In this document: positions 57,199 through 64,000 of the stretch, one piece after another
Numbering within the stretch: the first letter of the stretch is position 1
Layout of the letters: each line of letters opens with the position of its first letter
Assembly: GCF_020966775.1 (NCBI RefSeq)
Contig: NZ_JAJKFV010000033.1
Coordinates: 35,436-99,435 of the forward strand
Length of the DNA stretch: 64,000 nt
Direction: 5' to 3'
Source: Rhodopirellula halodulae
Lineage (GTDB): Bacteria > Planctomycetota > Planctomycetia > Pirellulales > Pirellulaceae
The notes under the pieces: model-generated
Seen by the model: only the letters and a program-made list of their open reading frames with translations
Told to the model about the DNA's origin: nothing
Databases searched by the model: none
Position numbers and translations under genes: made by a program

Positions 57199-57374
57199 GC
57201 GGGCAGTTTAGCAGCACCGGCGAATTTGGTGACCGGAGGGCGATTTTGCCCCATTTGAGGCGATTACCGGGCCTTTCCAGAATAACCGCAACAAATTTGT
57301 GCTTTTTCTGTAACGAAACGCGATCTCGCCGCAAATGCTACTGAGACCGCATTCTCCGCCATTAAAATTCGAGC

Positions 57375-57935
57375 ATGAACGATCCCCAAAACCACCCCGC
57401 ACCTCGCATCGCCGCCGAATCGGCGGAAGAGCGATTCGTGCAGTTGGTGACGGAGCATCAGGCTCGACTGAACGCGTACATCCTGTCGCTGGTCGGTGAT
57501 GCCAACCGCGCCGCCGATGTCTTGCAGGAAACGAATTTGGTCCTGTGGCGACGCAAGGCTGATTTTCAGGACGGCAAACCGTTCTTGCCATGGGCGTTTG
57601 GCGTCGCGCGATTGCAAGTGCTGTCGAATCTGCGAGACAAACGACGTGCTCCGTCTTTGCTCGATGCCGATGTTGCTGAATTGGTTTCCAGCGACGTTGA
57701 ATCGCAAGCAGAGAACTTCGACGACATTCAATCGGCCTTGAAAGAGTGTTTAGCAAGCTTGCCGCAAAAGCGTCGCCAGTTGATCGAGCATCGCTATTTC
57801 AATTCCAAGTCCATCGATCAGATCGCCAGCAGCACCGACCAAGGCAGCTCCAACGTGCGAGTCACCTTGATGCGAATCCGTCGTCAGTTGGCCGAGTGCA
57901 TTGAGCGACGCATGGCCGCGGGAGGTCTGGCGTGA
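57375..57935 (+). CDS. ECF RNA polymerase sigma factor, Rhodopirellula/Verrucomicrobium type
   Basis: A 186-residue sigma-70 family factor. Region 2 covers about residues 20-85 (FVQLVTEHQARLNAYI, ADVLQETNLVLWRR, PFLPWAFGVARLQVLSNLRD) and region 4 covers about 115-175 (CLASLPQKRRQLIEHRYFNSKSIDQIA, VRVTLMRIRRQLAECI). The group is recognised by its LWRR and FAVARLQVL-like motifs and by being followed by a FecR-type gene. It directs transcription of its own small regulon, probably including the next two genes. The stop overlaps the next start (GTGA) with GGAGG at 57921-57925. Confidence 0.92.
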   Translation: MNDPQNHPAPRIAAESAEERFVQLVTEHQARLNAYILSLVGDANRAADVLQETNLVLWRRKADFQDGKPFLPWAFGVARLQVLSNLRDKRRAPSLLDADVAELVSSDVESQAENFDDIQSALKECLASLPQKRRQLIEHRYFNSKSIDQIASSTDQGSSNVRVTLMRIRRQLAECIERRMAAGGLA

Positions 57936-59710
57936 ACGACCAACCCAACCAGCCGTCAGAAGCTGGCGATGAGTTTCGTTTGGACGAACTGTTGCTGGCC
58001 TTTGAAGAAGGCACACTGAGTGAGGCGGATCGCCAGGCGTTGAATGAACGCTTGCGAACCGATCCGGCTGCGAGAACCGAGTTCGCTCGTTTGCAGATGT
58101 TGTCGATCGCATTGCAAGAGGAATCCGGGCGTTCACCCGGACCGTCCAGCTCGTCTGCGTTCACCCCCCAAACCGATTCGTCCCTCGACCAAAGCGTTGG
58201 TCTCAACCCAAGTGCGACCGAACCCTTTTCGCGAATTTGGAACGACCGCTCGGTGTTGCGTTGGGCCTTCGCCGCGGCAGCAGCGGTGTTGGTTGCAGTG
58301 TCGGTTCGCTGGGTTCAATTGGAGACACGAGCCACCCAAGTCGCGACGCAGTCCGGTGCGGGCGTGAACCTGCCGGCGGATCGCGTGGCGACGGAAGAGC
58401 CCACTTCATCCGGGATCGCGGTGGTGACGCAGTTGGTTGATGCGAACGAGGCGGTTTTGCTGCCATCGCACAACGGAGCCAACACGATCCGCAAAAGCTT
58501 GGCCGTGAACGCCGCCTTGCAACCTGGTTCCATTGCCTTGGATTCCGGTTGGGCACAAATCGAATTTCTCAGTGGCGCCACCGTCGTGTTGCATGGCCCC
58601 GCGGAAATGGAACTGGTTTCCTCTGCCGAAGCCATCATGCATCGCGGTCGCATCCGTGCGGAAGTCCCGCCCGCCGCTCGTGGGTTTGTGGTTCGCACCA
58701 ACGACATGAAGGTCGTGGACCTGGGAACCGAGTTCGGATTGGAAGTCTCCGACGAAGGCGCCAACGTTCAAGTGTTCGATGGCGAAGTCGAACTGCACAC
58801 TCAGTCAAAGCAACCTCAACTGGTGCAAGCCGGCAACTCGTTGCGAAAAGGCAAATCCGTTGAATCGGGTTTGCAACCCTCGGACATGACACCGGATCGC
58901 TTCGTCGATGCGGCCAAGCTTCAGCAATTGGCGGAAACCCAACAACTGGCACGTTATCGCCGTTGGCAACAACACAGCGAATCCTTGCGAAACGATCCAC
59001 GCTTGATCGCCTATTTCGCGATGGACACACCGCTTCGGGGAGAACGATTCCTGAAGAACGACACGGTCCCGCGCGAATCCGATTTGGATGGCGCGATCGT
59101 GGGAGCAACCGTGACCGAAGGCCGCTGGGCCACCAAGTCAGCCTTGCAATTCAAACGCCCGGGCGATCGCGTGCGTGTCAATGTGCCCGGCGAGTTTGGT
59201 TCGCTGACCATGGCGACTTGGGTGCGAATCGACAGTTTGGACCGTTGGTACAACTCTTTGTTTTTGACCGACAGCTACCAACGGGGTGAACCTCACTGGC
59301 AGATTCTGGACACCGGACAAATTCACTTTTCCGTGCGTCCATCGACGGATGGCGCGGACGGTGAACCCAGCGTTGGACCGCCGCATTACATCGCGTTGTC
59401 GCCGTCGTTTTGGAACCCTTCGCTCAGCGGCCAGTGGTTGCACTTGGCGGTGGTCTATGACGTCGACGCGGCAACCACCACTCATTACTTGAACGGGGAT
59501 GTCCTCAGCGTGGATCACATCCCTGCTCATCAACTCGTTCGCACCACCCGCATTGGGATGGCGTCGATCGGGAACTGGTCCACTCCCCTCGAGCCCGACG
59601 AACATTATGCCATTCGCAATCTGAACGGCAGCATGGACGAATTGGCGATCTTCGCCGCGGCTCTCTCCCCCACCGAAATCAAGGAAATGGTTGAACATGG
59701 AAAACCGTGA
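57932..59710 (+). CDS. FecR-like anti-sigma protein with LamG domain
   Basis: A 592-residue protein starting at GTG 57932 with an excellent GGAGG spaced six bases. It has an N-terminal cytoplasmic anti-sigma-like part (LDELLLAFEEGTLSEADRQ), a membrane helix (about residues 110-127), a FecR domain in the periplasm (LDSGWAQIEFLSGATVVLHGPAEME, then VVDLGTEFGLEVSD) and a C-terminal LamG-type jelly roll (about 350-585, with MATWVRIDSL and LNGSMDELAIFA). It likely senses a ligand outside the cell and controls the ECF factor encoded just upstream. Confidence 0.88.
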   Translation: MNDQPNQPSEAGDEFRLDELLLAFEEGTLSEADRQALNERLRTDPAARTEFARLQMLSIALQEESGRSPGPSSSSAFTPQTDSSLDQSVGLNPSATEPFSRIWNDRSVLRWAFAAAAAVLVAVSVRWVQLETRATQVATQSGAGVNLPADRVATEEPTSSGIAVVTQLVDANEAVLLPSHNGANTIRKSLAVNAALQPGSIALDSGWAQIEFLSGATVVLHGPAEMELVSSAEAIMHRGRIRAEVPPAARGFVVRTNDMKVVDLGTEFGLEVSDEGANVQVFDGEVELHTQSKQPQLVQAGNSLRKGKSVESGLQPSDMTPDRFVDAAKLQQLAETQQLARYRRWQQHSESLRNDPRLIAYFAMDTPLRGERFLKNDTVPRESDLDGAIVGATVTEGRWATKSALQFKRPGDRVRVNVPGEFGSLTMATWVRIDSLDRWYNSLFLTDSYQRGEPHWQILDTGQIHFSVRPSTDGADGEPSVGPPHYIALSPSFWNPSLSGQWLHLAVVYDVDAATTTHYLNGDVLSVDHIPAHQLVRTTRIGMASIGNWSTPLEPDEHYAIRNLNGSMDELAIFAAALSPTEIKEMVEHGKP

Positions 59711-62558
59711 TTCATTGCATCGACGATTCACACAACGGTTGGCGGAGGCTGCGCTGCTAGGCGGAGCGTTGCTGGGTTTGAATGGCAACACGTTGTTGTT
59801 TGCAAATGACGCTGCCGACGCGGAAACGCAAGCACAAGCGTGGACCGATGACGCGGGTCACTCGGCTGACGACATGGACCGTCTGTTCACGTTGAAAGTC
59901 ATGCCGTTGCTGAAAGAGAAATGCTTGGGGTGTCACGGCAACGACGCGGATGACATGAAAGGCGACTACGACGTCCGAACACGCGACGCCTTGCTGCGTG
60001 GTGGTGAGTCCGAAGAAGCCGCGATCATTCCTGGCAACGCCGAAGACAGCCCGTTCTATTGGGCGGTGACCTGGGACGGCTTGGAAATGCCGCCCAAGGA
60101 AAACGACCGGTTGACCGAAGCCCAAACCGAAATCGTTCGGATGTGGATCGATGCCGGTGCACCATGGCCCAGCGACGAACGGCAAAAAGAAATTCGCGAC
60201 GAAGAATCCTTGGTCGCGGAGAACGAAGACGGTGTCTTGGTCGCGACGAGCGGCGGGCAAGCCGACGAGTGGACGTACCGACGTTACCAACGCGAAGAAG
60301 TGTGGGCATTTTTGCCTCGCCAAACCGAATTCGAACACGACAGCATTGATGAGTTCATCAATGCAAAGTTGGACGAAGAAGGGATCGAGCCCGGCCCCAC
60401 CGCGTCGCCGGAAACCTTGGTCCGACGCGTCTATTTCGATCTGATCGGCCTGCCCCCGACTCCCACGCAAACCCGTGAGTTTTTGACGGCTTTTGAAAAA
60501 GACGCCGATGCGGCATGGGACGCATTGATCGAAGAATTGCTGGCCAGCCCTCACTATGGTGAACGCTGGGGTCAACACTGGTTGGATGTCGTTCGCTACG
60601 CCGACACCGGTGGTTTCTCGAACGATTACGAACGCTCGAACGCTTGGCGATATCGCGATTACGTAATCCGCAGTCTGAACGAGGACAAGCCATACGATCA
60701 GTTTGTGATGGAACAAATTGCCGGCGATGAATTGCATGCCGACAAACCGGCCAACGATCCGGCTCGGGTGGAAGCGATGATCGCCACCGGTTTCCTGCGC
60801 ATGGGACCGTGGGACACCGCCATGGTGCCTCAAGAAGAAGCCCGTCAAATCCTTCGCGATGACATGGTGCACAGCATCGGTCAGTCGTTCCTGTCGATGC
60901 CGATGCGATGCTGCAAGTGTCACGATCACAAGTTTGATCCCGTGCCGACTCGTGACTACTACCGCATGTATTCCGCCGTCTCGACTGCACAGCCAGTTGA
61001 AATGGAAGTGCCATTCATCGAAGACGAAAACACGGATGGCTTCCAAGAAGGCAAGCAACAAACGCAAGCCTTGTACGACTATGCGAAAACGCGAGTCGAC
61101 CGATTGGTCCGCAAACGCGAAGCCGCTGCCAAGGCGTGGTACGAGGAACACGACAAACCCTACAAAGACCTGAACGCTCGCAAGGGTGATCCCGACGACG
61201 AAAAGCCACCTCGCGCGGTTGGGTTGAGGGAAACCGAACAAGGTCGCTTGAAGGTGCGTGAACAGGACGTTTGGATTTGGAACCGGCGTTTGGAACGCTA
61301 CAAGCCGATGGCTCAAACGGTGATCAATGCACAGGATTCCTGGATGAACGCACGCAAACTGCGTGCACCGAAAACGATCAAAGAAGATTGGATCCCTGAA
61401 AACTTCATCTTCAACGGCGGTTCACTTGCCGCCAAAGGCGAAGCCGTCACCCCCGGCGTTCTCAGCGGGTGTGGGCTGCCGGTCGAAGGTGCCCCCGAAG
61501 ACGATCCATTCGCGTTGCCGAACACATTGACCGGTCGTCGTTTGGAGCTGGCGAAATGGATCGCCAACCCCGAGAACCCAATGAGCACGCGTTCGATCGT
61601 CAACCGGATCTGGCAACACCACTTCAATCAAGGCATAGTCGCCACGCCGAACAACTTTGGCGTCAAGGGTGCGGCTCCCACGCATCCTGAATTGTTGGAC
61701 TGGTTGACCGGCGAGTTCCTGGCCAACGATTGGTCGATCAAATCGATCCATCGCATGATCCTTCATTCGGACGCGTACCGACGAAGCATCGAACATCCGA
61801 ACTCGGAAGCCGATCCAGACAACACTTGGCTCGCTCGTTTTTCGCCACGTCGTTTGACCGCCGAAGAAATCCGAGACAGTTTGCTGGCTGTTACCGGAGA
61901 ATTGAATCCAACGGTGGGCGGATTGCCTGCTCGACCAGAGATCAACATGGAAGTTGCACTCGAACCTCGTATGATTCAGTTCTCGATTGCACCGGCTTAC
62001 CAGCCTTCGCGAACGCCCGAGCAACGCAACCGCCGTTCGATCTACGCTTACCGCGTGCGTGGGCAAGCCGATCCGTTCTTGGAAGTGTTGAACAAGCCGA
62101 ATCCGAACGACTCGGCAGACGTGCGTGACGCGGCATCGGTCTCGCCACAAGCCTTCACGTTGCTGAACAGCGATTTGATGACCGACCGAGCCATCGCGAT
62201 GTCCGTGCGACTGCAGCGGGAAGCCGACCAATTGGCGGACCAAATTCAACGTGCGTTTGAGCTGTCCATTGGACGCGTTCCCACCGAGAGCCAACTGCAA
62301 CGCATGAAGCAGTACGTCAAAGACATGACGGCTTATCACAACCAAGTCACACCGAAGCCCAAGACGTATCCCAAGGAGATCACACGATCATTGGTCGAAG
62401 AATTCTCCGGTCGTCCGTTCGAATACACCGAATGGCTGCCCACGTTTGAGGACTACCAAAGTGACTTGAAGCCATGGGAAGTCGACGGCAAGACGCGAGC
62501 GTTGGCCGACATGTGCTTGGTGCTGTTCAACACGAATGAGTTTGTGTTTGTGGATTGA
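59697..62558 (+). CDS. Secreted PSCyt1-DUF1549-DUF1553 protein
   Basis: A 953-residue secreted protein. A signal-like N-terminus is followed by a cytochrome-like module with CLGCH (near residue 80), DUF1549 (EFINAKLDEEGIEPGPTASPETL, then RWGQHWLDVVRYADTGG), a second haem-like motif CKCH at about residue 403 and DUF1553 (KWIANPENPMSTRSIVNRIWQH, then FSPRRLTAEEIRDSLLAVTG). The ATG at 59697 is preferred to the TTG at 59691; AAGGA at 59681 gives a plausible ribosome binding site. It overlaps the FecR gene. The usual DUF1501 partner is not seen downstream. Confidence 0.88.
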   Translation: MENRDSLHRRFTQRLAEAALLGGALLGLNGNTLLFANDAADAETQAQAWTDDAGHSADDMDRLFTLKVMPLLKEKCLGCHGNDADDMKGDYDVRTRDALLRGGESEEAAIIPGNAEDSPFYWAVTWDGLEMPPKENDRLTEAQTEIVRMWIDAGAPWPSDERQKEIRDEESLVAENEDGVLVATSGGQADEWTYRRYQREEVWAFLPRQTEFEHDSIDEFINAKLDEEGIEPGPTASPETLVRRVYFDLIGLPPTPTQTREFLTAFEKDADAAWDALIEELLASPHYGERWGQHWLDVVRYADTGGFSNDYERSNAWRYRDYVIRSLNEDKPYDQFVMEQIAGDELHADKPANDPARVEAMIATGFLRMGPWDTAMVPQEEARQILRDDMVHSIGQSFLSMPMRCCKCHDHKFDPVPTRDYYRMYSAVSTAQPVEMEVPFIEDENTDGFQEGKQQTQALYDYAKTRVDRLVRKREAAAKAWYEEHDKPYKDLNARKGDPDDEKPPRAVGLRETEQGRLKVREQDVWIWNRRLERYKPMAQTVINAQDSWMNARKLRAPKTIKEDWIPENFIFNGGSLAAKGEAVTPGVLSGCGLPVEGAPEDDPFALPNTLTGRRLELAKWIANPENPMSTRSIVNRIWQHHFNQGIVATPNNFGVKGAAPTHPELLDWLTGEFLANDWSIKSIHRMILHSDAYRRSIEHPNSEADPDNTWLARFSPRRLTAEEIRDSLLAVTGELNPTVGGLPARPEINMEVALEPRMIQFSIAPAYQPSRTPEQRNRRSIYAYRVRGQADPFLEVLNKPNPNDSADVRDAASVSPQAFTLLNSDLMTDRAIAMSVRLQREADQLADQIQRAFELSIGRVPTESQLQRMKQYVKDMTAYHNQVTPKPKTYPKEITRSLVEEFSGRPFEYTEWLPTFEDYQSDLKPWEVDGKTRALADMCLVLFNTNEFVFVD

Positions 62559-62614
62559 TCCGAACGATCAACGACCGCCCACGTTGAAACGCCAACGTCT
62601 CAAACGGTGAACAT

Positions 62615-62685
62615 GGGGTGGTGTACAAGGAATGAGTCCCAAATTTTTTCTGCGGGTCGGGCCTCACAGACTTGCACACCACCCC
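62615..62685. repeat. 71-bp inverted repeat element
   Basis: GGGGTGGTGTACAAG (62615-62629) and CTTGCACACCACCCC (62671-62685) are inverted copies with one mismatch, 41 bases apart. The element lies alone between the PSCyt1 gene and the IS630 element. Confidence 0.85.
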
Positions 62686-62703
62686 TAAACCGTTTCCATG
62701 TAG

Positions 62704-62720
62704 GTCAGGTCCCACCTGAC
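62704..62720. repeat. Small palindrome GTCAGGT-CCC-ACCTGAC
   Basis: A perfect 7-bp inverted repeat with a three-base loop, between the 71-bp repeat and the IS element. Nothing else is recognisable in 62559-62973. Confidence 0.7.
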
Positions 62721-62973
62721 AACCGCGCACCGCTCCCCACAACCTTTCCGCTGCTGCCCCTATCTTCCCAAACCCATCATTGTTCCGGAACGATCCGTTT
62801 CAACTCGGTTCCGCCGGAGGAGCCCGTCTCAAGCGAGCGACGTGATGCCGGATGTGCGTCGCAAAGCCTCCTTCATTCGGCCGACATGGTTTCGGTGCCA
62901 AATTTCCACCGACGACACCGGCGGGCTCGCGCCCAACCGCGAACATAGTCCACCCGTAGTGGTCGTTCCGGCT

Positions 62974-63696
62974 CTATGTGTCATGCTGCGGATAAAGCGA
63001 CTTGAGTTTGACTCGCGCATCTTCGGTGGTGAATCTCCAATTTGTGCCACGCTTTTTTGCGTTGCGATCGGATTGCCAACGCTCAATGTGACAGTCCATG
63101 GCTTCGGCTGTTTCAAATCGAATGCTGCCCAGACATAGGCGACTTAGAAGGCTCAGTTCCATTTCCGCCATGTTCAACCACGAGCCGTTCTTAGGAGTGA
63201 ACACTAAGTTAAGACGCCGACGGAGACGTCCCGCTAGTTCCGCATCAAATGTATGGTAGAGACTCGCAATGCTATGCGTGTTGAGGTTATCGCACACGAG
63301 CGTCACGGTTTCCGCATCGGGATAGTCGACCTCCAATAGCGTCCGTATCTCTTGGGCCCAATCGACGCGAGTTCGACTCTCGCGGCATCCGACGCGCCGC
63401 CAACCATCAATTGGGTTGTAAAACATCAACAGTGATCGCACGCCGCGTCGTTCGTATTTATCGTCGACCCGTTTGTTACGGCCTGGCTTGGTTCCTTGGC
63501 GAGGTTTCGCCGGTAGCGGTTCGGAAACATCGCGTAGAATTTGACGCGACGCCTCGTCCATGCAGATCAGCACCCTTTTCTCGTCATAGGCTTGCTGATA
63601 CGTGTCAAGAACGGTTTCCATTTGAGCGACAAAACGAGCCCTATTTGAGTCGGCGATGCAGAAACGTTCCTGCTTCCAGGGCTGAGTTTCGTTTTT
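62974..63696 (-). pseudogene. IS630-family transposase, catalytic part in second frame
   Basis: The C-terminal part of an IS630-type DDE transposase. Read in this frame from the A-run, it continues NETQPWKQERFCIADSN and then METVLDTYQQAYDEKRVLICMDEAS, VCDNLNTHSIAS and SWLNMAEMELS, supplying the DDE acidic residues. An ATG at 63621 exists, but family similarity extends upstream to the seven-A run at 63692-63698, where the first frame stops being homologous. Whether translation crosses by frameshift or the gene is broken is not decided here. Confidence 0.8.
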
Positions 63697-63999
63697 TTAA
63701 GTATTGCCTGACCGTTTCTGGCGAGATGGAATCGACGATCTTCAGTCGTTGCAATTCGTCGCAGATCAGTTGAAGAGTCCAGGCACCTCGTCCCTCAGGA
63801 GGCTCACTACAAGCGATGACCGCCAACTGAGCTTCCCCCAGTCCATCAAGTCGTCGCCGATGAGGCGCTTCTGGTCGTGGTTTTCGCTCACAAGCCTCTT
63901 CGACCGAACAGATGTCTTCGCGTTCTCGAACAAAACGCTGGCGAATTCGAACGACTTGTCGAGATGAAAGTCCGACCAACTCGGCGATGTTGGAATCCG
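63641..63999 (-). pseudogene. IS630-family transposase, N-terminal part (start outside window)
   Basis: The N-terminal helix-turn-helix part of the same transposase in a different frame: IAELVGLSSRQVVRIRQRFV, WTLQLICDELQRLKIVDSISPETVRQYLKK. After the LKK the frame loses family similarity and ends at 63641. The 5' end is cut by the window edge; the true start lies beyond 64000. The two frames join across seven A (63692-63698 on the minus strand), a +1 or -2 shift. Confidence 0.8.
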
Positions 64000-64000
64000 T

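Larger units (their letters stand above)
62880..64000 (-). mobile_element. IS630-family insertion sequence, right part only (left end outside window)
   Basis: Defined by the two transposase frames. The inner end is not resolved; it lies somewhere between the stop at 62974 and about 62850, because terminal repeats cannot be matched without the other end. The start coordinate is approximate. Confidence 0.55.

Noticed and set aside
59757..61316. A 519-residue frame on the minus strand
   Set aside because: It is antisense to the PSCyt1 gene with clear DUF1549/DUF1553 motifs, has no recognised domain, and long antisense frames are common in GC-rich DNA.

Overview
The window looks like a chromosomal segment of a marine planctomycete close to Rhodopirellula (Planctomycetota, Pirellulaceae). 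This is inferred from gene content: two cytochrome-type PSCyt1/DUF1549/DUF1553 proteins, one with a DUF1501 partner; a secreted protein with the LEPR-LLAG N-terminal signature; an ECF sigma factor of the Rhodopirellula/Verrucomicrobium type with a FecR-LamG partner; DUF1080 and DUF5722 proteins; small proteins that start near an NPYE motif; and zinc-ribbon membrane proteins. No rRNA, tRNA or CRISPR array was seen.

Layout. 1-4.6 kb: a cut-off NCS1 permease, a small membrane protein, an aldehyde dehydrogenase with a strong terminator, and a two-domain class II aldolase. 4.6-8.1 kb (minus): lipoprotein, zinc-ribbon membrane protein, frr and pyrH. 9-13 kb (minus): DUF5722 protein and nadB. 13.7-17.1 kb (plus): an overlapping trio of phosphatidylserine synthase, SGNH-like protein and MBOAT acyltransferase. 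17.1-24.3 kb (minus): a beta-hydroxyacid dehydrogenase, then an NHL protein, a DUF1501 protein and a LamG-PSCyt1-DUF1549-DUF1553 protein. 24.5-30 kb is an accessory stretch of small genes. It contains what appears to be a short integron-type cassette array without a visible integrase (about 27.76-29.7 kb): attC-like sites share an imperfect palindromic plan, and the two ends of each cassette are complementary to one another. One cassette carries a ParD/ParE toxin-antitoxin pair; the others carry minus-strand genes of unknown function.

29.8-41.1 kb: trmL, a double DUF1080 protein, a large LEPR/CBM60-like/delta-60 protein, a DASS symporter coupled to an RbsD/FucU mutarotase, a 173-bp tandem repeat array, a sugar-phosphate isomerase, an FKBP lipoprotein, an endonuclease/exonuclease/phosphatase protein and a PP2C phosphatase. 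41.5-45.8 kb: a degenerate histidine-kinase-like protein with an Hpt domain, overlapping a REC-PAS-GGDEF-EAL protein. 46-50.3 kb: ABC-2 exporter genes (minus), argJ (plus) and a zinc-ribbon RDD protein (minus). 50.7-57.2 kb (minus): acidic secreted protein with a clear terminator, VTT membrane protein, HrpA helicase and a PH-domain protein. 57.4-62.6 kb (plus): ECF sigma factor, FecR/LamG anti-sigma-like protein and a second PSCyt1 protein. The window ends inside an IS630-family element on the minus strand whose transposase is split by a frameshift at a run of seven A.

How the genes work together: many neighbours overlap by ATGA/GTGA junctions, giving confident translational units (pssA-SGNH-MBOAT; Hpt protein-GGDEF/EAL; rbsD-like-symporter; PH protein-hrpA; DUF1553-DUF1501; sigma-FecR-PSCyt1; ABC ATPase-permease; zinc-ribbon-lipoprotein). 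Starts were often placed downstream of the longest possible reading frame where a signal peptide, overlap or family length argued for it.
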